This document shows positions 44,301 through 53,796 of a stretch of 64,000 bases of DNA, one piece after another. Source of the stretch: Fen-1258 sp964441505 (GTDB lineage: Bacteria; Bacteroidota; Ignavibacteria; Ignavibacteriales; Melioribacteraceae). Numbering within the stretch: the stretch's first letter is position 1; the number at the start of each line of letters is the position of its first letter. The translations under genes were made by a program, and so were the position numbers. The notes beneath the pieces were generated by a model, which was given only the letters and a program-made list of their open reading frames with translations, did no database searches and was not told the origin of the DNA. The DNA lies in contig CAYTUV010000011.1 in the NCBI GenBank assembly GCA_964441505.1, positions 1-64,000 of the forward strand, given 5' to 3'.

Positions 44301-45893
44301 CTAACCTGCAAACACATGCCTTTCTTTTCCAATTTTGAAGAGCCTGTAGTTTATACTGTCGCACAAGGCCTGCCAGCTTGCTTCAATAATATTTTCTGAA
44401 ACGCCAACTGTTGACCATGAATCAACTCCGTCACTCGATTGGATCAGAACTCGTACTTTTGCGCCTGTCCCCTCCTTTTCATTCAGAACTCGAACTTTGT
44501 AATCCACAAGTTTAATTGATGACACTTCGGGATAAAATCTTAAGAGAGCTTTACGAAGCGCGTTATCAAGAGCCTGAACGGGACCATTTCCGTCAGCAGC
44601 AGTATGTTCAATTTCTCCGTTAACTTCAATTTTAAGAACAGCCTCCGCTTTGTGATGCTTCTGATTATCAAAAGTAACATTTATTTTAGAATCGAGAGTT
44701 TTGAAGAATGGAGAAAATTCATTGTTCTCCGAACGTAATATCAATTCAAATGATGCTTCTGCACCATCAAACTGGAAACCGTCAAACTCTAATGCTTTTA
44801 TATGAGCCACAAGTTTCTTGCCGAACTCGCTGTTGTCAGAAACATCAACACCGAACTCTCTGGCTTTGTATTTAATATTGCTCTGGCCCGATAGATCGGA
44901 AACGAGGACACGCTGAGAATTTCCAACGATACTTGGATCAAGATGCTCATACATTCTGCTGTCTTTCAAAACTGCGCTTACGTGTATTCCACCCTTATGC
45001 GCGAACGCGGATTTTCCAACGAATGCAGCCCTTGTATTCGGAACAAGATTCATGGTTTCGAAAACGAAATTGGAAAGCGAGGTGAGTTGTTCCAAACTTA
45101 TTTCCTTACGTGTAGTACAGCCCATTTTCAAAAGTAAATTTGGAATAATGCTAATCAGATTTGCATTGCCGCATCGTTCTCCAACCCCGTTTATTGTTCC
45201 CTGCACATGAGAAGCACCGGCTTCGATTGCAATTAATGAATTGGCAACCGCAAGTTCACCATCGTTATGAGTGTGAATGCCAACAGGTTTTGTTGTTATT
45301 TTTAATACCTGTTCAACAGCATATTTAATCTGATGCGGAAGTGAACCGCCGTTAGTATCACAGAGGGTAAGAACATCCGCACCTGCCTGGTCAGCTGCTT
45401 TAAGCATCTTTATCGCAAAAGGAGGATTATCTTTAAATCCATCAAAGAAGTGCTCGGCATCGAAAACAACTATTCTTCCATGTTCTTTAAGAAATTTTAC
45501 CGAGTTGTAAATCAATAATTCGTTTTCTTCCTCTGTTAAACCTAATCCAACCTCGGCATGGAATTTCCACGTCTTGCCGAAAATAGAAACGTATTGGGTT
45601 TCAGTTTTGAGCAGTGCAAGAAGATTTGCATCGTTTACAACTTTATCGGGGAAGCGTGCTGTCGAGCCAAACGCACAAATAGAAGCATGATTCAATTTCA
45701 ATTTTTGTGCAGCATTGAAAAATTCTTCATCGCGAGGATTGCTTCCGGGCCATCCCCCTTCAATTATATCAATTCCGAACTCATCAAGTTTCTGCGCAAT
45801 ACTCAGTTTATCACGCACTGACAGATTGACTGCTTCTCCCTGCGTTCCATCTCGCAAAGTGGTATCGAATAATTCTATGACTTTCTTTTCCAT
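44301..45893 (-). CDS. cimA: (R)-citramalate synthase
   Basis: The 530-residue protein belongs to the HMG-CoA lyase-like synthases (LFDTTLRDGTQGEAVNLSV at residues 8-26). It has the citramalate-synthase features GGWPGSNPRDEEFF near 46 and HTHNDGELAVANSL near 208, plus a C-terminal LeuA-type allosteric domain. It condenses pyruvate with acetyl-CoA to citramalate, which LeuCD and LeuB convert to 2-oxobutyrate for isoleucine. The motif set and the length of about 530 separate it from LeuA, which is also present at 47897. It is the last gene of the operon, 73 nt after leuD; no ilvA is seen in the window. Confidence 0.9.
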   Translation of the reverse strand: MEKKVIELFDTTLRDGTQGEAVNLSVRDKLSIAQKLDEFGIDIIEGGWPGSNPRDEEFFNAAQKLKLNHASICAFGSTARFPDKVVNDANLLALLKTETQYVSIFGKTWKFHAEVGLGLTEEENELLIYNSVKFLKEHGRIVVFDAEHFFDGFKDNPPFAIKMLKAADQAGADVLTLCDTNGGSLPHQIKYAVEQVLKITTKPVGIHTHNDGELAVANSLIAIEAGASHVQGTINGVGERCGNANLISIIPNLLLKMGCTTRKEISLEQLTSLSNFVFETMNLVPNTRAAFVGKSAFAHKGGIHVSAVLKDSRMYEHLDPSIVGNSQRVLVSDLSGQSNIKYKAREFGVDVSDNSEFGKKLVAHIKALEFDGFQFDGAEASFELILRSENNEFSPFFKTLDSKINVTFDNQKHHKAEAVLKIEVNGEIEHTAADGNGPVQALDNALRKALLRFYPEVSSIKLVDYKVRVLNEKEGTGAKVRVLIQSSDGVDSWSTVGVSENIIEASWQALCDSINYRLFKIGKERHVFAG

Positions 45894-45966
45894 TTGTTTC
45901 TCTCTTAAATATTTTTAAATGCTCGAATTCATCTTGCTCGTAATCTTGCTCTTACTCATCTTTCCA

Positions 45967-46524
45967 TCAAATCATATTATTTTCGCGTGCGTAATTAAAT
46001 AGACCGCCGCTTTTCACAATCTCGAAGACGCTCCCGAGAGGACGAAGCTGAAACTCTTCTCCGCTTGTGCGGTTATACATTTTGTTGTTTTCCATATCCA
46101 CTTCTACTTCATCACCGGTTTTAATTCTTGATGTCAGTTTTTCATTCGATTCAAATGGAATCAGGAATCCGCCGTCTACAGAATTACGGTAAAATATTCT
46201 GGCATAAGATTCAGCTATGATGGCTTTAACACCTGCAATCTGAAGAGCGAGCGGTGCATGTTCACGTGATGAACCGCAGCCAAAGTTAGATCCGCCGATG
46301 ATGATATTGTATTTAGATTGGTGATTATCACCTTCGATAAATAATTTACCACCGGATGGCAATCCCGCTTTTTCTGCCGGCACACTCGAAAGCGCATAGT
46401 GTCCATATTTCTTTAATTCTTCCGGATCGCTGGTACTGTAAACCAAATGCTCGGCAGGAATAATCTGATCCGTATCGATGTTATCACCAAGTACGTATGC
46501 TCTGCCGGTTATTTTATTTTCCAT
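45967..46524 (-). CDS. leuD: 3-isopropylmalate/citramalate dehydratase small subunit
   Basis: The 185-residue protein has the LeuD swivel-domain motifs GRAYVLGDNIDTDQIIPAEH (residues 6-25) and GGSNFGCGSSREHAPLAL, where the SSR loop contacts substrate. Together with LeuC it isomerises 2-isopropylmalate and, in the citramalate route, citramalate. The archaeal/HACN-type short form fits the partner LeuC. It starts 7 nt after the leuC stop. Confidence 0.93.
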   Translation of the reverse strand: MENKITGRAYVLGDNIDTDQIIPAEHLVYSTSDPEELKKYGHYALSSVPAEKAGLPSGGKLFIEGDNHQSKYNIIIGGSNFGCGSSREHAPLALQIAGVKAIIAESYARIFYRNSVDGGFLIPFESNEKLTSRIKTGDEVEVDMENNKMYNRTSGEEFQLRPLGSVFEIVKSGGLFNYARENNMI

Positions 46525-46531
46525 TTTTTCC

Positions 46532-47827
46532 CTACAAAAATTTTCTTGGATCAGTTATTTCTCCGGTAATTGCTGAGGCAGCAACTGTCAACGGAGATGC
46601 TAAATATACCTGTGATGATTTACTTCCCATTCTTCCGGGAAAATTTCTATTGGTTGTAGAGATTACAACATCGCCGTCAACACTTCTTCCTATTGTATCT
46701 GATGGTCCGCCCAGACATGCCGCACAAGATGACTCTGCGATAACACATCCTGCGTTAGCAAAAATATCTTTTAGAGAAACACCGCTGATTGTCTCTTCTT
46801 CCAGCTGTTTTGCAACCTGCGTACTTGCAGGGACAACAAACGTTGTCACTTTAACTTTTTGTCCAAGCAGCAACCTGGCTGCAAATTGAAAATCAGTTAG
46901 CTTGCCTCCTGTACAGGAACCGATGTAACATTTAGTAAGTTTTGTGCCTTCAACGTTTTTCACTTTGTCTCTGTTATCAGGACCGTGCGGTTTTGCAACA
47001 GTCGGCTCCATTAATTCCACATTGTAATTGTAATGTGAATGATAGACTGCATCTTTATCACTAACAAATTCTTCAAACTGTGTTACACCAATATCTTTAA
47101 GATAATCTCTGGTAACATTATCAACTGCAATTATTCCATTCATACCTCCGGCTTCAATTGCCATATTTGTCAAAGTCATTCTTTCCATCATGTTCATTGA
47201 TGAAATAGTTTCGCCGTCAAATTCCATTGCGCGGTATGTAGCGCCGTCAGTAGTTATGTCTCCTAGCACCTGAAGAATTAAATCTTTTGCGGTAAGATAC
47301 TCCGGTATCTTTCCATTGAATGTGAACTTAATTGACTCTGGTACTTTCTCCCAAATCTTTCCTGTGCCTAAAATAAACGCCGCATCGGTGTTGCCGACAC
47401 CGGTTGCAAACATTCCAAATGCACCCGATGTACATGTATGCGAATCCGTTCCGAATAAAACTGTTCCGGGCACATTGTATCCTTCTTCGGCAAGTGCAAG
47501 GTGACAGACACCTTTATATCTCTCGGTACCGACATCATAATAGTTAGGCAGATCATATTCCTTAACAAATTCACGCAGTATATCCACATTTCTGTTTGCG
47601 TGAACGTTTTTTGTAAAGATGTAATGATCGGGAAAGATTACAAGTTTTTTCTTATCCCAAACTTTTGCCAGTTCTCCGAATTCCTTTTTCCAGATTGCGA
47701 TCGTGGGCGGCCCGCACACATCATGTGTCATCAATACATCTACATCAAGCCAGACACTCTCACCCGGAATTACTTTCGCCTTCCCGGATGCTTTAGCAAA
47801 TATTTTTTCCGTTAAGGTCATTCCCAT
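46532..47827 (-). CDS. leuC: 3-isopropylmalate/citramalate dehydratase large subunit
   Basis: The 431-residue aconitase-family protein carries the [4Fe-4S] ligands in GSCTGGKLTDF and SSCAACLGG and the HDVCGPPTIAIW and GTDSHTCTSGAFG motifs. The length and sequence style are those of the short LeuC/HACN form rather than the 465-residue enterobacterial form. I start it at ATG 47827, with AAAGGA 7 nt upstream; a TTG two codons earlier overlaps that site. It lies 69 nt after leuA, and the small subunit follows. Confidence 0.93.
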   Translation of the reverse strand: MGMTLTEKIFAKASGKAKVIPGESVWLDVDVLMTHDVCGPPTIAIWKKEFGELAKVWDKKKLVIFPDHYIFTKNVHANRNVDILREFVKEYDLPNYYDVGTERYKGVCHLALAEEGYNVPGTVLFGTDSHTCTSGAFGMFATGVGNTDAAFILGTGKIWEKVPESIKFTFNGKIPEYLTAKDLILQVLGDITTDGATYRAMEFDGETISSMNMMERMTLTNMAIEAGGMNGIIAVDNVTRDYLKDIGVTQFEEFVSDKDAVYHSHYNYNVELMEPTVAKPHGPDNRDKVKNVEGTKLTKCYIGSCTGGKLTDFQFAARLLLGQKVKVTTFVVPASTQVAKQLEEETISGVSLKDIFANAGCVIAESSCAACLGGPSDTIGRSVDGDVVISTTNRNFPGRMGSKSSQVYLASPLTVAASAITGEITDPRKFL

Positions 47828-47896
47828 TTTCAATTCCTTTCATTCTCTCTTCTCACCCAATCAGCAATTTGAGATTTGCAACTTGGGTGGTTAGAA

Positions 47897-49471
47897 CTAT
47901 TTTATTGACAATTTTTCTTCCGTTAATTCTACGCTTGTTTCTTCATTCACCTTTAACAGGTTGATTGCCTGCAAATATGCTTTGGCACTTGCCTGTATAA
48001 TATCAGTTGATACACCTCTTCCAGTATAGGAATTTTCTCCGCTTCTGATTCTTACAATTGCCTCTCCCATCGCCTGTCTCCCTCCTGTAACCGAGCGAAC
48101 ATTGTATGATTCCACAGAGGGTTTGATATTAAGTGCTTTTTCAATTGCATTGAAACTTGCATCTACCGGTCCATCTCCAATTGATGATTCCTGATATACT
48201 TTATCATTCTCTTTTATCGATACAGTTGCGGTAGGAATTGTATCTGTACCGGAATTAACGTGCAGATAATGAAGTTCATACAACTCCTGCACCTTGTATA
48301 CCTCATCACCCATTAAAATTCGTAGATCATCATCGAAAACTTCTTTTTTTTTATCAGCAAGAAGAAGAAAACTTTGATACACTTTCTGCAATTCGGATTC
48401 AGAGGGATGGTAACCAAGTTCATCTAATCTTGATTTCAAGCCGTGACGTCCCGAGTGTCTTCCCAAGACAATTTTTGTTTTATTCACTCCAACAGATTCG
48501 GGAGTCATAATTTCATATGTGGATTTATCTTTCAGCATTCCATCCTGGTGAATTCCGCTTTCATGTGCAAAAGCATTTTCGCCCACAATGGCTTTATTAG
48601 GCTGAACAACAATTCCTGTAAAGCCGCTGACCATTCTACTCGTATTATATATTTCAGAAATGTCTATTTCTGAATAGTAATCTACAATATCTTTGCGGAC
48701 GCGAAGAGCCATTACAATTTCTTCCAAAGATGCATTGCCTGCACGTTCTCCGATACCATTGATCGTACATTCGACCTGACGCGCACCATTTTGAATAGCA
48801 GCAATTGAATTCGCAACTGCGAGTCCCAAATCATTATGGCAATGAACGCTGATTATGGCTTTATCAATATTTTTTACTCTTCGCTTAAGCTCTGCTATCT
48901 TGAATCCGTACTCGGATGGGAATGTGTATCCGGTAGTATCGGGAATATTAACTGTAGTCGCTCCGGCTTCAATTGCCGTTTCGATTATATCAACTAAGTA
49001 ACCGATGTCTGTTCTGCCTGCATCTTCGGCGGAATACTCGATATCATCGGTAAATGTTTTTGCATAAGAGACGGAGTCATATGTCATTTTAAGAACCGTC
49101 TTACGTTTCTCCTCTAACGTAACACCATATTTGCTATCGCCAAACTTTCCAAGAATATGGATATCTGAAGTACTCGTAAATGTATGTATGCGGGGGAACT
49201 TTGCATTCTTAAGTGCATCATAGGCCGTTTTGATATCAATATCTTTAGCACGGCACAAACCCGCAATAATTTTTGTTGATTCATCAGCGATTCGTTTTAC
49301 AGCTTCGAACTGTGCTGGAGAAGAAACAGGAAAGCCGGCTTCGATTACATCAACATTAAGTTTTGCAAGCTGCCGCGCGATCTCCAGCTTTTCATATACA
49401 TTTAATGATGCACCGGGAGACTGTTCTCCGTCTCTTAATGTTGTATCGAAGATGATAATTTTTTCTTTCAT
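47897..49471 (-). CDS. leuA: 2-isopropylmalate synthase
   Basis: The 524-residue enzyme shows FDTTLRDGEQSPGASLNVYE (HMGL signature, residues 8-27), VHCHNDLGLAVANSIAAIQN with the metal-binding histidines near 205, and a C-terminal regulatory domain (SVTGGRQAMGEAIVRIRSGE). It condenses acetyl-CoA with 2-oxoisovalerate, the first step to leucine, and is normally feedback-inhibited by leucine through that domain. TTAGGAGAG precedes the ATG. leuB ends 2 nt upstream. Confidence 0.95.
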   Translation of the reverse strand: MKEKIIIFDTTLRDGEQSPGASLNVYEKLEIARQLAKLNVDVIEAGFPVSSPAQFEAVKRIADESTKIIAGLCRAKDIDIKTAYDALKNAKFPRIHTFTSTSDIHILGKFGDSKYGVTLEEKRKTVLKMTYDSVSYAKTFTDDIEYSAEDAGRTDIGYLVDIIETAIEAGATTVNIPDTTGYTFPSEYGFKIAELKRRVKNIDKAIISVHCHNDLGLAVANSIAAIQNGARQVECTINGIGERAGNASLEEIVMALRVRKDIVDYYSEIDISEIYNTSRMVSGFTGIVVQPNKAIVGENAFAHESGIHQDGMLKDKSTYEIMTPESVGVNKTKIVLGRHSGRHGLKSRLDELGYHPSESELQKVYQSFLLLADKKKEVFDDDLRILMGDEVYKVQELYELHYLHVNSGTDTIPTATVSIKENDKVYQESSIGDGPVDASFNAIEKALNIKPSVESYNVRSVTGGRQAMGEAIVRIRSGENSYTGRGVSTDIIQASAKAYLQAINLLKVNEETSVELTEEKLSIK

Positions 49472-49473
49472 GT

Positions 49474-50532
49474 TTACTCTCCTAAGTTCCTGATTACTTC
49501 CTTAGTCATTTCATCCGTCGAAACCAGCTTCTGTCCTTCGGAAAAAATATCTATTGTTCTAAAACGCCGGTCTAATGTTTTCGTTATGGAATGTTCAATC
49601 ATCTCTGCAGCTTTTTTATTTCCGAATGAAAGATCAAACATCATTGCAACCGAGGAAATTGCCGCCAGTGGATTCGCTTTACCCTGTCCCGCAATATCCG
49701 GAGCGCTGCCGTGAACCGGTTCGTATAAAGCATGCACCGTTCCAATACTTGCAGATGGAAGCATACCCAAACTTCCCGTTATCATTCCGGCGATATCGCT
49801 AAGAATATCACCAAAAAGATTCGATGTAAGAAGAACATCAAACTGTTTCGGGTTTCGCACAATCTGCATCGCTGCATTGTCCACGTACATATCAACAAGC
49901 TGAACATCTTCATAATTTTTATGAACCTCATGGACAACATTGCGCCAGAATTGCGATACCTCAAGAACGTTTGCCTTATCTACTGAAGTAACTTTTTTAT
50001 TCCTGCCCCGGGCAATTTTGAAAGCCATATGAGCGATCCGTTCAACTTCTTCCTTAGTATAAACCATTGTGTTGAATCCATGAACATCGTCATAACCTCT
50101 TGGCTTACCGAAATAAATGCCGCCGGTCAGTTCGCGGAGAACTATAAAATCAACACCATCAAGTACATCTTCCTTTAATGATGAGGAGCCGATTAACGGT
50201 TTATAAATTTTTGCCGGACGAATATTTGTAAACAATCCAAGTTCTTTACGCAGCTTAAGTAAAGCCGCTTCCGGCTTCAGATGATGAGGTAGAGTTTCCC
50301 ATTTATATCCGCCGACTGCACCAAGAAAAACTGCATCGGAATCAAAACATGATTTCAGAGTTTCATCAGTTAATGGTGATCCATACTTATCGTAAGAACA
50401 GCCGCCGATTAATTTTTCTTCGAACTGTAATTTAATATCAAAATGACCGGCAACGGCTTTCATTACTTGCACAGCAGAGTCAGTCACTTCTGTTCCGATT
50501 CCATCGCCCGGAAGTAAAGTTATTTTATACAT
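49474..50532 (-). CDS. leuB: 3-isopropylmalate dehydrogenase
   Basis: The 352-residue NAD-dependent beta-decarboxylating dehydrogenase shows LLPGDGIGTEVTDSAVQVMK at the N-terminus, RELTGGIYFGKPRG near 133, VDNAAMQIVRNPKQFDVLLT with the metal-binding Asp, and YEPVHGSAPDIAGQGKANPL near 270. It acts on 3-isopropylmalate and, in this operon, probably also on the methylmalate made from citramalate. GGAG lies before the ATG. ilvC ends 13 nt upstream. Confidence 0.95.
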   Translation of the reverse strand: MYKITLLPGDGIGTEVTDSAVQVMKAVAGHFDIKLQFEEKLIGGCSYDKYGSPLTDETLKSCFDSDAVFLGAVGGYKWETLPHHLKPEAALLKLRKELGLFTNIRPAKIYKPLIGSSSLKEDVLDGVDFIVLRELTGGIYFGKPRGYDDVHGFNTMVYTKEEVERIAHMAFKIARGRNKKVTSVDKANVLEVSQFWRNVVHEVHKNYEDVQLVDMYVDNAAMQIVRNPKQFDVLLTSNLFGDILSDIAGMITGSLGMLPSASIGTVHALYEPVHGSAPDIAGQGKANPLAAISSVAMMFDLSFGNKKAAEMIEHSITKTLDRRFRTIDIFSEGQKLVSTDEMTKEVIRNLGE

Positions 50533-50545
50533 CCATTCTCCATAA

Positions 50546-51535
50546 TTACTTTTTCAACCAGCTCATCATCCCGCGAAGTTTTGCGCCGACAACTTCAATC
50601 GGGTGTTCTTTGTTATCTTTTCTAAGTTGGTTCATATTCGGCTGACCATTATTATATTCTGCAAGCCATTCCCTGGCGAATCTTCCATCCTGAACTTCTT
50701 CAAGGATTCTCTTCATCTCTTTTTTTGTCTCCGCTGTAATAATTCTGCTGCCTCGTGTCATTCCACCATACTCCGCAGTATCGCTTACGGAGTAATTCAT
50801 GCGTGATAATCCTCCTTCATAATAAAGATCAACTATCAATTTCATTTCGTGCATACATTCGAAATACGCAAGCTCTGCCGGGTATCCGGCTTCAACCAGA
50901 GTTTCAAATCCCGCTTTAATTAATTGCGCCGAGCCGCCGCAAAGAACCGCCTGTTCCCCAAAAAGATCCGTCTCAGTTTCATCTTTGAAATTTGTCTCTA
51001 TGACCCCTGCGCGTGTTCCTCCAATTCCTTTTGCCCATGCAAGAGCTAAATCTTTTGTATTGCCGCTGTAATCCTGATGCACAGCTATCAAACAAGGTGT
51101 ACCGCTTCCCTGTTCATAAGTTCTTCTAACTAAATGTCCGGGACTCTTCGGTGCAATCATCATAACATTAACATTTTGCGGAGGAACGATTTGTTTGTAA
51201 TGTATATTGAAACCGTGACCGAACGCGAGCGTGTCTCCTTCTTTCAGATATGGAGCTATCTCCGCATCATACACCGATTTTTGATTTTGATCCGGAAGAA
51301 GAATCATAATTACATTACCCCACTTAACTGCATCGGACACTGTCTTGACTTCCAACCCGGCTTCTTTTGCTTTAGCCCAATTAGCTGATTCTTGACGAAG
51401 TCCGACACAAACATTTACGCCGCTCTCTTTTAGATTAAGCGCGTGAGCATGCCCCTGGCTTCCGTACCCAAGTACAACAACATTTTTAGAATTCAACAAA
51501 TCAAGATTTGCTTCATTATCATAATAGACTTTCAT
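50546..51535 (-). CDS. ilvC: Ketol-acid reductoisomerase (class I)
   Basis: The 329-residue class I enzyme has the dinucleotide fold VLGYGSQGHAHALNLKESG at residues 21-39 followed by GLRQES, whose Arg and Ser are typical of NADPH-preferring forms. The metal-site segments are DLFGEQAVLCGG and YFECMHEMKLIVDLYYEGG. It converts acetolactate and acetohydroxybutyrate to the dihydroxy acids. Spacing to neighbours is 13 nt on each side. Confidence 0.96.
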   Translation of the reverse strand: MKVYYDNEANLDLLNSKNVVVLGYGSQGHAHALNLKESGVNVCVGLRQESANWAKAKEAGLEVKTVSDAVKWGNVIMILLPDQNQKSVYDAEIAPYLKEGDTLAFGHGFNIHYKQIVPPQNVNVMMIAPKSPGHLVRRTYEQGSGTPCLIAVHQDYSGNTKDLALAWAKGIGGTRAGVIETNFKDETETDLFGEQAVLCGGSAQLIKAGFETLVEAGYPAELAYFECMHEMKLIVDLYYEGGLSRMNYSVSDTAEYGGMTRGSRIITAETKKEMKRILEEVQDGRFAREWLAEYNNGQPNMNQLRKDNKEHPIEVVGAKLRGMMSWLKK

Positions 51536-51548
51536 TTTATTTCCTCAA

Positions 51549-52061
51549 TTAAGTTGTAATGTTTTCTTTCTTTTGAATTTTTAACTGCTCACCACGTTTT
51601 AACGCTACGATTCCGGAACGCGCCATTTCCTTGATTCCAAACGGAGCTAATACATTTACGGCTGCGTCAATTTTATCCGGTGGACCAGTAACCTCAATCA
51701 TCATCGATTTATTGGTTATATCAACGATGCTGCCCCGGAAGATGTCACAAATATTTTTTATCTGTTCCATTGAACCTTTGTGAAGACCGATACTGATTAA
51801 AGCGAGTTCCCGTTCAACATGGTAAGTATCGGCAAGATCAACAACTTTGATTGTATCGATTAATCTGTTTAGTTGCTTTACGACCTGATCGATTATCTGA
51901 TCATCGCCTTCGGTAACAATTGTCATACGCGATATCTCCGCAATTTCGGTTTCACCAATCGAGATGCTTCTAATGTTGAAACCTTTACCGCTGAACATAG
52001 TGGCAACACGATCGAATGCGCCAAAATGATTTTCTACCAGGACTGAAATTGTGTGTTTCAT
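51549..52061 (-). CDS. ilvN: Acetolactate synthase small (regulatory) subunit
   Basis: The 170-residue protein is of the IlvH/IlvN type: an N-terminal ACT domain (HTISVLVENHFGAFDRVATM, then FSGKGFNIRSISIGETE) that binds valine, and a C-terminal ALS_ss_C domain (ALISIGLHKGSMEQIKNICD). It activates the catalytic subunit and gives feedback inhibition. It starts one base after the ilvB stop, so the two subunits are tightly coupled. The symbol ilvN is used for position; ilvH would be an equal name. Confidence 0.93.
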   Translation of the reverse strand: MKHTISVLVENHFGAFDRVATMFSGKGFNIRSISIGETEIAEISRMTIVTEGDDQIIDQVVKQLNRLIDTIKVVDLADTYHVERELALISIGLHKGSMEQIKNICDIFRGSIVDITNKSMMIEVTGPPDKIDAAVNVLAPFGIKEMARSGIVALKRGEQLKIQKKENITT

Positions 52062-52062
52062 A

Positions 52063-53781
52063 TTAAATCATCCTCTTAGGGTTTAGTCTTTTAACCATCA
52101 TATCGGAAATTGATCCGCCCGAAGGAACCATCGGGAAAACCATATCTGCTTTCACCACTTTGAATTCAAGAAGTATCGGCCTGTCTTTAACAGCAAATGC
52201 CTTGTCCAATAGCGAACCAACTTCTTTCGGATTATCAGTCGAGTAAGATTCGATGCCGAATGCCTCGCCGACTTTTACAAAGTCGGGATTACTCGCACTT
52301 AAATCTGTAAAACTGAATTTCTCTGCGTGAAATAATTCCTGCCATTGACGAACCATTCCAAGAAAGCTGTTATTAATGATTATAAATTTTACCGGAACTT
52401 TGTTAGCCGCGGCGGTAATCAATTCCTGAATGTTCATTTGGAATCCGCCGTCACCGCTGATAGAAATTATCGGTCTGTCTTTTACAGCGAACGAAGCACC
52501 GATAGCGGCAGGGACAGAAAATCCCATTGTACCTAATCCTCCGCTTGTGAGATTGGACCGCGGATGATTGTATTTATAATATTGTGCAGTCCACATCTGA
52601 TGCTGTCCAACATCTGTAACAACAACAGCCTCACCTTTTGTTTTTTCAAAAATCTGTTCAATCACAAATTCAGTTCTTAACCTGCCGTCGTTATCCTCAT
52701 AAACTAGAGGGCATTCGTTTCGCCATTCATCTATTTGTGCTAACCATTCTGCAGTGTCAGGCAGGTTTGGCATCTCGGAAGCAATTTCGGCAATAATATG
52801 TTTTACATCTCCGACAACAGGCAGATCTACAACAACATTTTTATCAATACAGGTTGGATCGATATCCACATGAATCTTATAGGCATTCCGGGCAAAAGTT
52901 TCTACCTTTCCTGTAACTCTATCGTCAAACCTCGCACCGAATGATACAAGCACATCACAATTATCGACAGCTCTGTTAGCCCAATATGTTCCGTGCATTC
53001 CAAGCATTCCCAGCGAAAGTTCATCTGTGCCGGGAAATGCGCCAAGTCCCTGAAGCGTCATAGCAACGGGTAATTTATTTTCGCGCGCGAAGAGTGCAAG
53101 TTCCTGCGATCCACCCGACATGATGACTCCACCGCCTACATAAAGCAATGGTCTCTTCGCTGCAGCAATAACATCGGCAACTTTTTTTATCTGATTGATA
53201 TGGCCTTTATAATTTGGTTTGTATCCGCGTATCTCTATGTCCTCCGGATAAACGAAATCGCATTTTGATGCGATCACGTCTTTAGGTAGATCTACAAGCA
53301 CCGGTCCCGGCCTTCCGGTTGATGCTATATAAAAAGCCTTTCTGATTGTTACGGCAAGTTCTTTGACATCGCGAACAAGAAAACTATGTTTAGTAATGGG
53401 TCGAGTAATGCCGACAATATCCGCTTCCTGAAAAGCATCATTCCCTATTAAGTGCGACGGAACCTGGCCGGTAAAAACAACTATTGGAACAGAGTCCATA
53501 TAAGCATCGGCAATACCGGTAACTGTATTGGTTGCACCTGGACCGGATGTAACCAACACAACTCCGACTTTACCTGATGCTTTGGCATATCCTTCTGCAG
53601 CATGAACCGCACCCTGTTCGTGACGGACAAGAATATGCTGAAGGAAATCAACATCATGCAGATGTTCATAAAGTTTAAGTACAGCTCCGCCGGGATAACC
53701 GAATATGTGTTCAACTTTTTCCCGCTTTAAACATTCAAAGAATATTTCCGCCCCGCTTAAAGTATTGTCTGACTTTTTCAT
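52063..53781 (-). CDS. ilvB: Acetolactate synthase large (catalytic) subunit
   Basis: The 572-residue TPP enzyme has the PYR-domain Glu in LVRHEQGAVHAAEGYAKASG (near residue 53), FAD-binding middle domain, and the TPP/Mg motif ISGDGGFQMNIQELITAAAN with INNSFLGMVRQWQ near 440-475. It condenses two pyruvates, or pyruvate with 2-oxobutyrate. Length and motifs match IlvB/IlvI rather than the catabolic AlsS. It follows ilvD by 15 nt. Confidence 0.95.
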   Translation of the reverse strand: MKKSDNTLSGAEIFFECLKREKVEHIFGYPGGAVLKLYEHLHDVDFLQHILVRHEQGAVHAAEGYAKASGKVGVVLVTSGPGATNTVTGIADAYMDSVPIVVFTGQVPSHLIGNDAFQEADIVGITRPITKHSFLVRDVKELAVTIRKAFYIASTGRPGPVLVDLPKDVIASKCDFVYPEDIEIRGYKPNYKGHINQIKKVADVIAAAKRPLLYVGGGVIMSGGSQELALFARENKLPVAMTLQGLGAFPGTDELSLGMLGMHGTYWANRAVDNCDVLVSFGARFDDRVTGKVETFARNAYKIHVDIDPTCIDKNVVVDLPVVGDVKHIIAEIASEMPNLPDTAEWLAQIDEWRNECPLVYEDNDGRLRTEFVIEQIFEKTKGEAVVVTDVGQHQMWTAQYYKYNHPRSNLTSGGLGTMGFSVPAAIGASFAVKDRPIISISGDGGFQMNIQELITAAANKVPVKFIIINNSFLGMVRQWQELFHAEKFSFTDLSASNPDFVKVGEAFGIESYSTDNPKEVGSLLDKAFAVKDRPILLEFKVVKADMVFPMVPSGGSISDMMVKRLNPKRMI

Positions 53782-53796
53782 TATGTACTCTTTTTT